Source: JBBSHE01 sp038253325 (GTDB taxonomy: Bacteria > Actinomycetota > Actinomycetes > Propionibacteriales > Nocardioidaceae). Taken from it: a stretch of 64,000 nt of DNA. The translations under genes were made by a program, and so were the position numbers. This document shows, piece by piece, positions 44,733-53,107 of the stretch. How positions within the stretch are numbered: the first letter of the stretch is position 1; every line of letters starts with the position of its first letter. The stretch is taken from positions 1-64,000 of the forward strand of contig JBBSHE010000010.1 of NCBI GenBank assembly GCA_038253325.1, given 5' to 3'. Below the pieces are notes generated by a model. The model saw only the letters and a program-made list of their open reading frames with translations. It did not search any database and had not been told where the DNA came from.

Positions 44733-46157
44733 CTACGCGATCGTCACATCAGTCTCACGTGTAACACGCACGCCGCGCTCCGGTATCGACCGACGACCCT
44801 GACGGAGCCGGATGTGGTTTACGGTTCCCACCAGGACCGAGACGGCGAACGTGATGCCGAGCGACACCCGGCCGGCAGTCAGCCAGCGATCGGTGCCGCC
44901 GGCAAACGCCCAGCCGAACACCGCCGCGGTGACAGCGACCCCGCCGAGCGTCGCGACCATGAACGCGAACGCCACGAGCTCCGGTTGTGACCGCGACTCG
45001 AACGCCACGACGAACCCGGCCACCACGGCCGCCACGATCCCCGCAAGCAGCGGCGCCGCTGGGATCACCATGACCCACGGGTCACCGGGCATCACCCAGC
45101 ACCCGGCGGCACCGGCGGCTACCAGTAGCGGGCCAGCCACCAGCGTGCCCGCCGGGCGGTGGATGCCGGCGCCGGCCGCACCGACGGCGACGAACAGCAG
45201 CACCAGCGGCTGGCCGATCCCCACTCGGCTCGATCCCCCGTCCGCGAACGCCACGACAAACGCAAGGCCCGCCGGTCCGAGCAGGGTCGGCGCGACGACT
45301 CCCAGATAGCTCGCCTGACCCGCCGGCGACCTCCATCCGAGGGCCACGGCCGCGAGTCCGATTGCGAGCAGGCCAAACCCCGCCACGACGAACGGTCGGA
45401 GCCACCCGACCGGCACATCGACGAGGTCGCTCGTCAGTCCGAGTGCGAGCGCGGATACGCACGACGCGACGACGACCAGCTGGATCCACGGACGCCGGAC
45501 GTCGGGAGACCTGCTCGGTCGGCGGATCGGGCCGGTCGCGGTGTCGGTGAGCAGGACGAACGTGCTCCACGCGACCAGTACGACGCTGCCCGCCGCAACG
45601 ACCCAGGTAGGTACGTCGACGGCGATGCGGGGAAGCCGGCCGACCGCATCGTGTGTCGCAGCCCACGTCGTCCACGGCCACGCCGCCAGCAGCGGTGTGA
45701 GCCAACAGGCGAGCCCGATCCGGCGGCGCGATATCGGCGCGCGCAACACCTCGACCAGACCCCCGGCCGTGAGCGTGCCGACCGCGAGTCCGAGAGCCAG
45801 GCAGACGAGCAGCAGCGAGCCGGCCCGGCTGAGGTCGCCGGCGAGCAGCAAGCCGACCACCGCGGCGGCAGAGCCGACGGCGACCGGCGGCCCGGCCCCG
45901 ATCACGGGAGACCACAGCAGGCAGGCAGCGAAGACGGCGAGCGAGGTCACAAACCCGAGCATCAGGAACATGGCGTACTGCGCGGACACGCCGACCAGCC
46001 CGTCGGCCTGCCGCAGCAACCACAGCGGATGGACCAGACACACACTCGCGGCCGCTGACGTCAATGTCACGACCGGAAGGCGGAGCAGGCTTCGGGTCCG
46101 CTCGGCGGCGGAACGGCGATCCGCGAGGGGTGACGCGTCGCGCGTCGTGGTGAACAC
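44733..46157 (-). CDS. polytopic membrane protein of unknown function
   Basis: A roughly 474-residue protein with about 14 predicted transmembrane segments from residue ~30 to ~455 and short loops, with no recognised transporter signature. The GTG at 46157 lies two bases after the rnj stop; the open frame to 46220 only re-reads rnj. Its 14-helix layout recalls some MFS drug transporters but the usual loop motifs are missing. It is placed between rnj and ftsK in a housekeeping operon, so a role in envelope or division is possible but not shown. Confidence 0.75.
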   Translation of the reverse strand: MFTTTRDASPLADRRSAAERTRSLLRLPVVTLTSAAASVCLVHPLWLLRQADGLVGVSAQYAMFLMLGFVTSLAVFAACLLWSPVIGAGPPVAVGSAAAVVGLLLAGDLSRAGSLLLVCLALGLAVGTLTAGGLVEVLRAPISRRRIGLACWLTPLLAAWPWTTWAATHDAVGRLPRIAVDVPTWVVAAGSVVLVAWSTFVLLTDTATGPIRRPSRSPDVRRPWIQLVVVASCVSALALGLTSDLVDVPVGWLRPFVVAGFGLLAIGLAAVALGWRSPAGQASYLGVVAPTLLGPAGLAFVVAFADGGSSRVGIGQPLVLLFVAVGAAGAGIHRPAGTLVAGPLLVAAGAAGCWVMPGDPWVMVIPAAPLLAGIVAAVVAGFVVAFESRSQPELVAFAFMVATLGGVAVTAAVFGWAFAGGTDRWLTAGRVSLGITFAVSVLVGTVNHIRLRQGRRSIPERGVRVTRETDVTIA

Positions 46158-46159
46158 GT

Positions 46160-47851
46160 TCAGGCTTCGAGGATGACGGGGATGATCATGGGGCGGCGCC
46201 GGTGGGCGCGATTGACCCACTGCCCGACCGTCCGTCGGATCAGCTGCTGAAGCTGATAGGGGTCGTCATTGCCGGCGCTGACCGCGGACAGGATCGCAAG
46301 CTCGACCTGCGGCCGGATCTGGTCGAACACCGCGTTGTCCTCGAGGAACCCGCGGGCGTGGATCTCCGGGCCGACGACGAGTTTGCCCGTCGCGGAGTCG
46401 ATGACGACGACCACGGTGATGAACCCTTCCTCGCCGAGGATCCGGCGGTCCTTCAGCGCGGACTCGGTGATGTCGCCGACCGATGAGCCGTCGACGTAGA
46501 TATGTCCGCACGGCACCCTCCCGACGACCCGCGCCACCTTGCCGACGAGGTCGACCACCGTGCCGTCCTCGACGACATGCACCCGAGAACGCGGCACGCC
46601 GGTCTTGACCGCGAGGTCGCCGTTCGCGACCAGGTGCCGGATCTCGCCGTGCACCGGCATCACGCTGCGCGGCCGGACCAGGTTGTAGCAGTACAGGAGC
46701 TCGCCGGCGCTCGCGTGACCGGAGACATGGACGAGCGCATTTCCCTTGTGAACCACGTTCGCGCCGCGCCGGATCAGACCGTTGATCACCCGGTACACGG
46801 CGTTCTCGTTGCCCGGGATCAAGCTGGAGGCAAGGACGACGGTGTCGCCCTGCTCGATGCTGATCGAGTCGTGCGTGCCGCCGGCGATTCTCGACAGTGC
46901 CGACATCGGTTCACCCTGCGATCCGGTCGATATCAAGACCACCTCCCGCTCGTCGTACTCGCCGATCTGACGGAAGTCGACGAGCGTGTCGGGTGGCACG
47001 GTGAGGTAACCCAGCTCGCGGGCGATCGCCATGTTGCGCACCATCGAGCGTCCGATGTAGGCAACCTTTCGCCGGTGCTGGACGGCCGCGTCCATCACCT
47101 GCTGGACGCGGTGTACGTGGGACGCGAAGCAGGCCACGACGATCCGCTGCTCGCTGCGGCTGAAGACCCGGTCGAGCACCGGGGCGATGTCGCGCTCCGT
47201 CGTCGTGAACCCCGGCACCTCGGCATTCGTCGAGTCGGTGAGGAAGAGGTCGACCCCCTCCTCTCCGAGCCGCGCGAACGCGCGGAGGTCGGTGACCCGG
47301 CCGTCGAGTGGAAGCTGGTCCATCTTGAAGTCACCGGTGTGAAGCACAACCCCCGCAGGGGTACGGATCACGACGGCGAGGGCGTCCGGAATCGAGTGGT
47401 TGACCGCGATGAACTCGAGATCGAACGGCCCGAACTGCTGACGGTCTCCCTCCTTGACCTCGAACTTCGGCGACCGGGTCTGGCGGTGCTCGTGCAGCTT
47501 CGAGGCCAGCAGCGCGAGCGTGAGCCGCGAGCCCACCAACGGCAGCTCGGGGCGGTCGCGGAGCAGGTACGGAACCGCGCCGATGTGATCCTCGTGGCCG
47601 TGCGTGAGTACGACCGCCTCCACGTCTCCTATCCGGTCGCGGATCGGCTCGAAGTCCGGCAGGATCAGGTCGACGCCGGGGTGGCGGTCCTCCGGGAACA
47701 GCACGCCGCAGTCGACGATCAGCAGCCGACCCGCGTACTCGAACACGGTCATGTTGCGTCCGATCTCACCGAGCCCTCCGAGCGCGATCACCCGCAGTCC
47801 GCGCCGGGGAAGGTCGGGCGGCGCGCTGATCGGCCGCGGCATGAACGTCAT
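46160..47851 (-). CDS. rnj: ribonuclease J
   Basis: A 563-residue MBL/beta-CASP ribonuclease with the metal motif LTHGHEDHIGA (HGHEDH at 84-89), HTGDFKMDQ, TDSTNAEVPG and the beta-CASP histidines in CFASHVHRVQQ and VHVSGHASAGEL, plus a C-terminal domain (from ~455). It performs 5'-to-3' exonucleolytic and endonucleolytic RNA processing. Its ATG overlaps the dapA stop (TGATG), the usual dapA-rnj coupling of actinobacteria. Confidence 0.97.
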   Translation of the reverse strand: MTFMPRPISAPPDLPRRGLRVIALGGLGEIGRNMTVFEYAGRLLIVDCGVLFPEDRHPGVDLILPDFEPIRDRIGDVEAVVLTHGHEDHIGAVPYLLRDRPELPLVGSRLTLALLASKLHEHRQTRSPKFEVKEGDRQQFGPFDLEFIAVNHSIPDALAVVIRTPAGVVLHTGDFKMDQLPLDGRVTDLRAFARLGEEGVDLFLTDSTNAEVPGFTTTERDIAPVLDRVFSRSEQRIVVACFASHVHRVQQVMDAAVQHRRKVAYIGRSMVRNMAIARELGYLTVPPDTLVDFRQIGEYDEREVVLISTGSQGEPMSALSRIAGGTHDSISIEQGDTVVLASSLIPGNENAVYRVINGLIRRGANVVHKGNALVHVSGHASAGELLYCYNLVRPRSVMPVHGEIRHLVANGDLAVKTGVPRSRVHVVEDGTVVDLVGKVARVVGRVPCGHIYVDGSSVGDITESALKDRRILGEEGFITVVVVIDSATGKLVVGPEIHARGFLEDNAVFDQIRPQVELAILSAVSAGNDDPYQLQQLIRRTVGQWVNRAHRRRPMIIPVILEA

Positions 47852-48756
47852 CAGCGCGCCACACCCAGCAGGTCGGCGGCGAGCAACGCCTGGCGTACGT
47901 CGGCGGTCTGCTCCGGCGTGGCCTCGACCAGCGGTGAACGTACCCGGGGGTTCGGGATGGCGCCCTGGAGGGCCAGGGCCGCCTTGACCATGATGGCGCC
48001 CTGGGTCCGATTCATCACGGCGTCGATCAGCGCGAGCAGGCCCGCGTTGACCGACCGGGCGTGCTCGAGGTCGCCCTTCACGGCGCTCGTCACCAGGTCG
48101 GCGAACCTGCGCCCGGCAAGGTGGCTCACGACGGACACGATCCCGACCGCGCCGAGCGCAAGCCAGGGCAGGTTCAGCGCGTCGTCGCCGGAGTAGACGA
48201 CCAGGTCGGTGTCGCGGATCGTCTCGGCGCCGGCGAACAGCGCTCCGGAGGCCTCCTTCAGCGCGACGATGTTGCGGTGCTCGGCGGCGCGTCGCAGCGT
48301 GTCCGGTGCGATCTTCGTACCGGTGCGGCCGGGGATGTCGTACAACATCACGGGCAGCTCGGTCGCGTCCGCGACGGTCCGGAAGTGCGCCAGCACGCCA
48401 GCCTGTGGCGGTTTGTTGTAGTACGGCGTTACCACGAGCACACCGTCGGCGCCGGCACTGGCTGCTCGCACCGCGAGTTCCACGGTGTGCCGCGTGTCGT
48501 TGTTGCCGACGCCGACGACGACCTTGGCCCGGGAGCCAATGGTGCGGACCACCTCGCGTACGAGCTCGATGTGCTCGTCGTCGCTCAGCGTTGGTGCCTC
48601 CCCGGTCGTGCCGGCCACCACGATCCCGTCATGGCCGGTGTCGACCAGATGGTCGGCGAGTGCCGCGACGGCGACGAGGTCGACGGCACCGTCGGACCTG
48701 AACGGGGTCACCATCGCCGGCATGACGCGCCCCCACGGAACCGAGATGTCACTCAT
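47851..48756 (-). CDS. dapA: 4-hydroxy-tetrahydrodipicolinate synthase
   Basis: A 301-residue class I aldolase-type TIM barrel. Schiff-base Lys167 lies in NIVALKEASG, Tyr139 in MLYDIPGRT, and AGTTGEAPTLSDDEH and VTPYYNKP are the pyruvate and proton-relay segments. It condenses pyruvate with aspartate semialdehyde in lysine/diaminopimelate synthesis; dapB, the next step, is at 63111-63854. The frame is open to 48840, but the ATG at 48756 fits the family. There is no ribosome binding site; TAACCT lies 7 nt before the ATG, suggesting a leaderless mRNA. Confidence 0.96.
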   Translation of the reverse strand: MSDISVPWGRVMPAMVTPFRSDGAVDLVAVAALADHLVDTGHDGIVVAGTTGEAPTLSDDEHIELVREVVRTIGSRAKVVVGVGNNDTRHTVELAVRAASAGADGVLVVTPYYNKPPQAGVLAHFRTVADATELPVMLYDIPGRTGTKIAPDTLRRAAEHRNIVALKEASGALFAGAETIRDTDLVVYSGDDALNLPWLALGAVGIVSVVSHLAGRRFADLVTSAVKGDLEHARSVNAGLLALIDAVMNRTQGAIMVKAALALQGAIPNPRVRSPLVEATPEQTADVRQALLAADLLGVAR

Positions 48757-48763
48757 GACGGGC

Positions 48764-48769
48764 AGGTTA
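48764..48769 (-). promoter_or_regulatory. -10 box (TAACCT) of a probable leaderless dapA promoter
   Basis: On the minus strand TAACCT lies 7 nt before the dapA ATG (48756). There is no Shine-Dalgarno sequence. The only candidate -35 region is poor. Upstream lie a short GGCC hairpin and the long inverted repeat at 48794-48842. Confidence 0.4.
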
Positions 48770-48793
48770 CTCGTGCGAACGGCCGCTTCGGCC

Positions 48794-48842
48794 CAATGGC
48801 TGGGAGTTCGCGCGGTAGTAGCTCGCGGACTCCCAGCCATTG
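48794..48842. repeat. 19-bp inverted repeat upstream of dapA
   Basis: CAATGGCTGGGAGTTCGCG (48794-48812) pairs with CGCGGACTCCCAGCCATTG (48824-48842), with one G-T/mismatch position and an 11-nt loop. It lies between the dapA promoter and the dfrA terminator. A partial further copy (GATCCCAGCTGTTGCGG) follows. It could be a second terminator, a protein-binding site or a small palindromic element. Confidence 0.75.
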
Positions 48843-48863
48843 CGAAGATCCCAGCTGTTGCGG

Positions 48864-48911
48864 AAAAAAGCCCCGTTGCTGTCCGCTCGGGGGTCCGGGC
48901 AGCAACGGGGC
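48864..48911 (-). terminator. rho-independent terminator of the thyA-dfrA operon
   Basis: On the minus strand, GCCCCGTTGCTG, an 18-nt loop and CAGCAACGGGGC form a perfect 12-bp stem followed directly by six T (48864-48869 as A on the plus strand). It lies 55 nt after the dfrA stop. This is the clearest intrinsic terminator in the window. Confidence 0.88.
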
Positions 48912-48966
48912 GTCTGAATGTTCTATCGCACCCGGAGCGGACTTCGTTACAGTAATCGCCAAATTC

Positions 48967-49485
48967 TCACGTTCGTTTCTCTTCCGTGGGCATCGATCGC
49001 TGTTCGTCGGCCGTCTCGCTCACTCGATGTGAGTACGCAATGCTGTATCCGTCACCACGAACGCGTTTGTCCTCCTGCCAGCCGGACCAGTCGATCGAGG
49101 GGAAGTACGTGTCGCCGTCGACGTCACCGTCGACGAGCGTGACGACCATGTGGGTGGCCCGCGGCATTGCCGCCGAGTAGACCTCGCCACCGCCGACGAC
49201 GAACACGGCATCCGAGACTGCGGTTGCCCGGTCGAGCGCCTCGTCGATCGACGTGCAGGCGATGACACTGTCGGCACACCAGCCGGGTTGGCGGGTCACC
49301 ACGACCGTCGTACGTCCTGGCAGTGGCCGGCCGATCGACTCGTACGTGCGCCGTCCCATCACCAGCACATGACCGAGCGTGAGCTTCTTGAAGTGTGCAA
49401 GGTCGCCGGGCAGGTGCCACGGGATGGTCCCGTCACGTCCGATGACGCCGTTCGCGGCGATCGCCGCCACCAGGGTGATCGGCAC
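48967..49485 (-). CDS. dfrA: dihydrofolate reductase
   Basis: A 172-residue DHFR with ANGVIGRDGTIPWHLPGDLAHFK (substrate Asp at DLAHFK, Trp/Leu of the Met20 loop), LVMGRRTYESIGRPLPGR and FVVGGGEVYSAAM. It reduces dihydrofolate to tetrahydrofolate with NADPH, regenerating the cofactor used by the neighbouring thymidylate synthase. The GTG start is two bases after the thyA stop. A longer open frame upstream is out-of-frame thyA sequence. An intrinsic terminator follows. Confidence 0.96.
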   Translation of the reverse strand: MPITLVAAIAANGVIGRDGTIPWHLPGDLAHFKKLTLGHVLVMGRRTYESIGRPLPGRTTVVVTRQPGWCADSVIACTSIDEALDRATAVSDAVFVVGGGEVYSAAMPRATHMVVTLVDGDVDGDTYFPSIDWSGWQEDKRVRGDGYSIAYSHRVSETADEQRSMPTEEKRT

Positions 49486-49487
49486 CG

Positions 49488-50282
49488 TCAGACTGCGATC
49501 GGTGCCTTGATGCCTGGGTGGGGGTCGTACCCGCCGACCTTGATCGCGTCGAACGTGAACCGGTCGATGTCGCGCACGGACGGATCGAGCCACAGCTCGG
49601 GCAACGGCCTGGGCTCCCGGCCGAGCTGGGTGCGCGCCTGGTCGAGGTGGTTGAGGTAGAGGTGCGCGTCGCCGAGCGTGAGCACGAGCTCCCCGGGCTC
49701 GAGGTCGGTGACCTGCGCGACCATGTGTGTCAGCAGGGCGTACGACGCGATGTTGAACGGAACACCCAGGAACACGTCGGCCGACCGCTGGTAGAGCTGG
49801 CACGACAGCCGCCCGCCCGCGACATAGAACTGGAAGAACGCGTGGCAGGGGGCGAGCGCCATCCGCGGCAGGTCGGCGACGTTCCATGCGCTCACGATCA
49901 GCCGGCGCGAGTCCGGTGTCTCCCGGATCTGCTCGATGACGCGTCGCAGCTGGTCGATGTGCTCGCCGGACGGCGTCGGCCACGAGCGCCACTGGTACCC
50001 GTACACCGGCCCGAGGTCTCCGTCGTCGTCGGCCCACTCGTCCCAGATCGTGATGCCGTGCTCGCGCAGCCATCCGACGTTGGTCTCGCCGCGGATGAAC
50101 CAGAGCAGCTCGCCGATCACCGAGCGGAGATGCACTTTCTTGGTCGTGACGACGGGGAACCCGTCCGCCAGGTCGAAGCGCAGCTGCGGGCCAAAGATGC
50201 TGAGCGTGCCGGTGCCCGTCCGGTCCGACTTGTGCGCGCCCTGGTCGAGAATGTGTCGTACGAGGTCGAGGTACTGCCGCAC
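49488..50282 (-). CDS. thyA: thymidylate synthase
   Basis: A 264-residue ThyA, exactly the length of the E. coli enzyme, with catalytic Cys146 in LAPCHAFFQFYV, the dUMP arginine loop DRTGTGTLSIFG, CQLYQRSADVFLGVPFNIASYA and the C-terminal IKAPIAV. It methylates dUMP using methylene-tetrahydrofolate. The GTG at 50282 is chosen over a frame open to 50504. A TATGGT box lies 6 nt before this GTG and there is no ribosome binding site, so the message may be leaderless. It forms an operon with dfrA. Many actinobacteria also or instead use ThyX. Confidence 0.97.
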   Translation of the reverse strand: MRQYLDLVRHILDQGAHKSDRTGTGTLSIFGPQLRFDLADGFPVVTTKKVHLRSVIGELLWFIRGETNVGWLREHGITIWDEWADDDGDLGPVYGYQWRSWPTPSGEHIDQLRRVIEQIRETPDSRRLIVSAWNVADLPRMALAPCHAFFQFYVAGGRLSCQLYQRSADVFLGVPFNIASYALLTHMVAQVTDLEPGELVLTLGDAHLYLNHLDQARTQLGREPRPLPELWLDPSVRDIDRFTFDAIKVGGYDPHPGIKAPIAV

Positions 50283-50288
50283 GGCCCG

Positions 50289-50294
50289 ACCATA
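50289..50294 (-). promoter_or_regulatory. -10 box (TATGGT) of a probable leaderless thyA promoter
   Basis: TATGGT on the minus strand ends 6 nt before the thyA GTG at 50282, with no Shine-Dalgarno. It is in the 73-bp gap between paaE and thyA, so thyA need not depend on paa transcription. Confidence 0.4.
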
Positions 50295-50355
50295 ACACCG
50301 GCTCTGGACGGTCGGGTCCCGATGCAACGAGCGCCGCGACCGCGCGTCTGCGCTC

Positions 50356-51474
50356 TTAGTTGTCGTAGTCCAGCGTGACGCGCGCCGACGTCGGGTGGCT
50401 CTGGCAGGTGAGGACGTAGCCACGCTCGACGTCCCCGGGCTCGAGCGCATAGTTGGTGTCCATCTGCACGCTGCCTTCGAGCAGCTTGGCGCGGCAGGTC
50501 CCACAGACGCCGCCCCGACAGGCGAACGGTGCGTCCGTGCGTACGCGCAGGGCCGCCTCCAGCACGGGTACGTCGTTGCCGCGGAGCATGAACGTCGAGC
50601 GCCGGCCGTCGAGGACGATCGTCACCTCAGCCGCATCCCCCGCCTCGGCGGGGGTCGGCTCACGAGCCTCGGGCGGCATGGTCTCGACGTGGAAGAGCTC
50701 AGAGTGGACGTGGGCGGCGTCGACGCCTCGCTCCGTGAGTACGTCGCGGAGGCCGATCACCATGTCGTAAGGGCCGCACAGGAACCAGTCATCCACGGTC
50801 TCGACCGGGACCAGCGCATCGGTGATCCGCTCGAAACGGTCCCGGTCGAGCCGCCCGGACAGCAGCTCGGAGTCGCTCGGTTCGCGGCTCAGCACGTGGA
50901 CCAGCTGAAACCTATCGCGATAGCGGTCCTTGAGGTCCTCGAGCTCCTCGACGAACATGATGGAGCGGCTCGTGCGGTTGCCGTAGATCAACGTCACGTC
51001 GCTGTGCGGCTCGACCGCGAGGGTCGTCGCCACGATCGACAGGATCGGCGTGATCCCGCTCCCGGCCGCGACCGCGCAGTAGTGCTTGGCGTTGGCGGGG
51101 TCGAGCGGCGTGAAGAACCGCCCGGCGGGAGTCATCACCTCGATCTCGTCTCCGAGCTTCAGCGCGCCGGTGGCGAACCCCGAGAAGTGACCGCCGGGAA
51201 GCACCTTGACCCCGATCCGCAGCCGGCCGCCGGCCGCCGGCGAGCAGATCGAGTAGCTGCGGCGTACGTCATCGCCGGCGAGCGTCGTTCGGACGGTCAG
51301 ATGCTGGCCCTGGATGAAGTCGTAGGCGGCCGTGAGCTCAGGCGGTACGTCGAACGTGATCGCGACGGAGTCGTCGGTGATCGACTCGATCTCCTTGACA
51401 CTCAGCGGATGGAAAACCGGCCGGCGAGAGGTCGGGCGACCGGGTCTGGCGATCGCCTCCGTCTCGGCTGCCAT
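50356..51474 (-). CDS. paaE: phenylacetyl-CoA epoxidase reductase subunit
   Basis: A 372-residue reductase: an FAD domain (residues ~15-125, RRSYSICSPA), an NAD(P) domain (~130-255, VAAGSGITPILSI, FLCGPYDMV) and a C-terminal plant-type [2Fe-2S] ferredoxin domain with CRGGVCGTC plus a later Cys in LTCQSHP. It passes electrons from NADPH to the PaaAC oxygenase. The ATG at 51474 overlaps the paaD stop (TGATG). Confidence 0.96.
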   Translation of the reverse strand: MAAETEAIARPGRPTSRRPVFHPLSVKEIESITDDSVAITFDVPPELTAAYDFIQGQHLTVRTTLAGDDVRRSYSICSPAAGGRLRIGVKVLPGGHFSGFATGALKLGDEIEVMTPAGRFFTPLDPANAKHYCAVAAGSGITPILSIVATTLAVEPHSDVTLIYGNRTSRSIMFVEELEDLKDRYRDRFQLVHVLSREPSDSELLSGRLDRDRFERITDALVPVETVDDWFLCGPYDMVIGLRDVLTERGVDAAHVHSELFHVETMPPEAREPTPAEAGDAAEVTIVLDGRRSTFMLRGNDVPVLEAALRVRTDAPFACRGGVCGTCRAKLLEGSVQMDTNYALEPGDVERGYVLTCQSHPTSARVTLDYDN

Positions 51475-52049
51475 CACAATGCCTTGAAGTGGTCGAACGG
51501 CTCCCAGCACTCGTCGCACACCCACAACGACTTGCACGCGGTCGACCCGAACCGGCTGAGCTCGCGGGTCCGCGGTGACCCGCACTGCGGACATCGCAAC
51601 GACAGAGCCAGCGGCACCGGACCCGGCACGGCTGACCTGCGATTCACCGCCGGACCCGGCGGTGCGATGCCGAAGTCAATCAGCTTTCGCTTGCCGTCAT
51701 CGCTCATCCAGTCGGTCGTCCATGCCGGGGCCAGCACAGTACGTACCTGCGGCCGGCGGATGCCGGCCTCGTGCAGAACCCGTTTGATGTCGGTCGCGAT
51801 GGTGTCCAGCGCTGGGCACCCGGAGTAGGTCGGTGTGATCGTCACGCTGACGGTCTCACCGTCGACGCTGACATCGCGCAGGATGCCGAGGTCGTCGATC
51901 GTGAGCACCGGGATTTCGGGGTCGTACACCTGCGCGACGAGACGGCGGATCTCCTCAGGCTCGATCACCGTACGACGCGACACCGGTTGGCCGGCGTCGT
52001 CCCGTGAATGTCGTATGGTTCCGACTCGACCGGAATTGGGTGCGCTCAC
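51474..52049 (-). CDS. paaD: phenylacetyl-CoA epoxidase subunit PaaD
   Basis: A 191-residue MIP18/DUF59-type protein. It shows VYDPEIPVLTIDDLGILRDV, TPTYSGCPALDTI and a C-terminal zinc-ribbon-like part with CPQCG and CDEC. PaaD is thought to help mature the iron or iron-sulfur centres of the epoxidase. The GTG start overlaps the paaC stop (GTGA); the long upstream frame is shadow sequence of paaC. Confidence 0.94.
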   Translation of the reverse strand: MSAPNSGRVGTIRHSRDDAGQPVSRRTVIEPEEIRRLVAQVYDPEIPVLTIDDLGILRDVSVDGETVSVTITPTYSGCPALDTIATDIKRVLHEAGIRRPQVRTVLAPAWTTDWMSDDGKRKLIDFGIAPPGPAVNRRSAVPGPVPLALSLRCPQCGSPRTRELSRFGSTACKSLWVCDECWEPFDHFKAL

Positions 52050-53107
52050 CAGTGGGCTCCCGGGTGGGCGCGGGCGAGGTACTGCATCTCCGCGAGGATG
52101 TACCCCAGGTGCTCGGTGTGGATGCCGCTGCGGCCTCCCGTGTGTCGCACCCGGGTCTGCGGGATGTCCAACGTGGCTTGGGCGATGGTCGCCTCGACGT
52201 ACGCGTCGAAGCCAGGTCGGAGGGCGGCTGGGTCGATCCCGATCCCCGCCCTGTCGACCTGGTCCGTCAGCTCGTCGGAGGCGAACAGCTCCGGTACGTA
52301 CGGCCAGAGCCGGTCGAGTCCGGCCTGCGCCCGGGCGTGTGACTCGTCGGTGCCGTCGCCGAGACGCAGCAGCCACTGGGTCGCGTGGTCGCGGTGGTAG
52401 CGGACCTCCTTGACCGCCTTGGCCGCGATTGCCGCCAGCGTCTCGTCGGCTGACCCGGCAAGCCGGTCGTACAGCTCGCACTGGTAGGTCGCGAAGACCA
52501 GCAGCCGAGCCATCGTGAACCCGAAGTCACGATTGGGGAGCTCACAGAGCTGGACGTTGACGAAGTCGCGTTCGTCGCGCTGGTAGGCAAGGTCGTCCTC
52601 GGTACGGCCGGCGCCGTCGGCTGCACCGGCGTACGAAAGGAGCGTCCGCGCCTGGCCGAGCAGGTCGAGTGCGATGTTGCCGAGCGCGACGTCCTCCTCA
52701 AGCTGTGGCGACGCGGCGATCCACTCCCCCATCCGCTGCGCGGAGATCAGAGCGTCGTCGCCGAGCCGGAGCGCGTACGTCGCGACCAGGCGCGCGTCCG
52801 CGGTCGCACCGGGTTCGGGCGCAACGGGCTCGGACGCCACGGGCTCGGACGCCCCACCAACGTCCGAAGACCCGCGCACCATACCGCTCGCTTCCTCGGA
52901 CGCAAGAGAGCCACCCGAGCCCAACCCACCAACGTCCGAAGACCCGCGCACCATACCGCTCGCGTCCTCGGACGCAAGAGAGCCACCCGAACCCGACCCA
53001 CCAACGTCCGAAGACCCGCGCACCATACCGCTCGCTTCCTCGGACGCAACGGGTTCGGGCGCAACGGCGCTCGACCGTTCGGACGTTGAGGAGGTTGCGT
53101 CCGTCAT
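52046..53107 (-). CDS. paaC: phenylacetyl-CoA epoxidase subunit PaaC with repeat-encoded N-terminal extension
   Basis: A 353-residue protein. The PaaC core begins at about residue 107 (LVATYALRLGDDALISAQRMGEW) and is ~247 residues, the size of E. coli PaaC; it is the structural partner of PaaA with a ferritin-like fold. Residues 1-106 are an extra low-complexity segment with three copies of a 24-residue unit (ASEEASGMVRGSSDVGG plus a glycine/serine spacer) encoded by 72-bp tandem repeats. The ATG at 53107 overlaps the paaB stop (ATGA), so the extension is probably translated, unless an internal start is used. Confidence 0.93.
   Translation of the reverse strand: MTDATSSTSERSSAVAPEPVASEEASGMVRGSSDVGGSGSGGSLASEDASGMVRGSSDVGGLGSGGSLASEEASGMVRGSSDVGGASEPVASEPVAPEPGATADARLVATYALRLGDDALISAQRMGEWIAASPQLEEDVALGNIALDLLGQARTLLSYAGAADGAGRTEDDLAYQRDERDFVNVQLCELPNRDFGFTMARLLVFATYQCELYDRLAGSADETLAAIAAKAVKEVRYHRDHATQWLLRLGDGTDESHARAQAGLDRLWPYVPELFASDELTDQVDRAGIGIDPAALRPGFDAYVEATIAQATLDIPQTRVRHTGGRSGIHTEHLGYILAEMQYLARAHPGAHW
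52861..53050. repeat. 72-bp tandem repeats carrying a 46-bp inverted-end element, within paaC
   Basis: Three units at 72-bp spacing (first bases 52861, 52933 and 53005), each starting CGTCCGAAGACCCGCGCACC and reaching TCGGACGCAA 46 bp later. The tips CGTCCGA and TCGGACG are inverted repeats. The 46-bp core aligns without gaps to the element in the lhr-clgR gap (about 36 of 46 identical). The flanks GGGTTCGGGCGCAACGG occur on both sides (about 52811 and 53050), as direct repeats. Confidence 0.85.

Noticed and set aside
48757..48966. lysine riboswitch before dapA
   Set aside because: Hairpins are present but none of the conserved lysine-aptamer sequence blocks could be recognised, and dapA seems to start leaderless.
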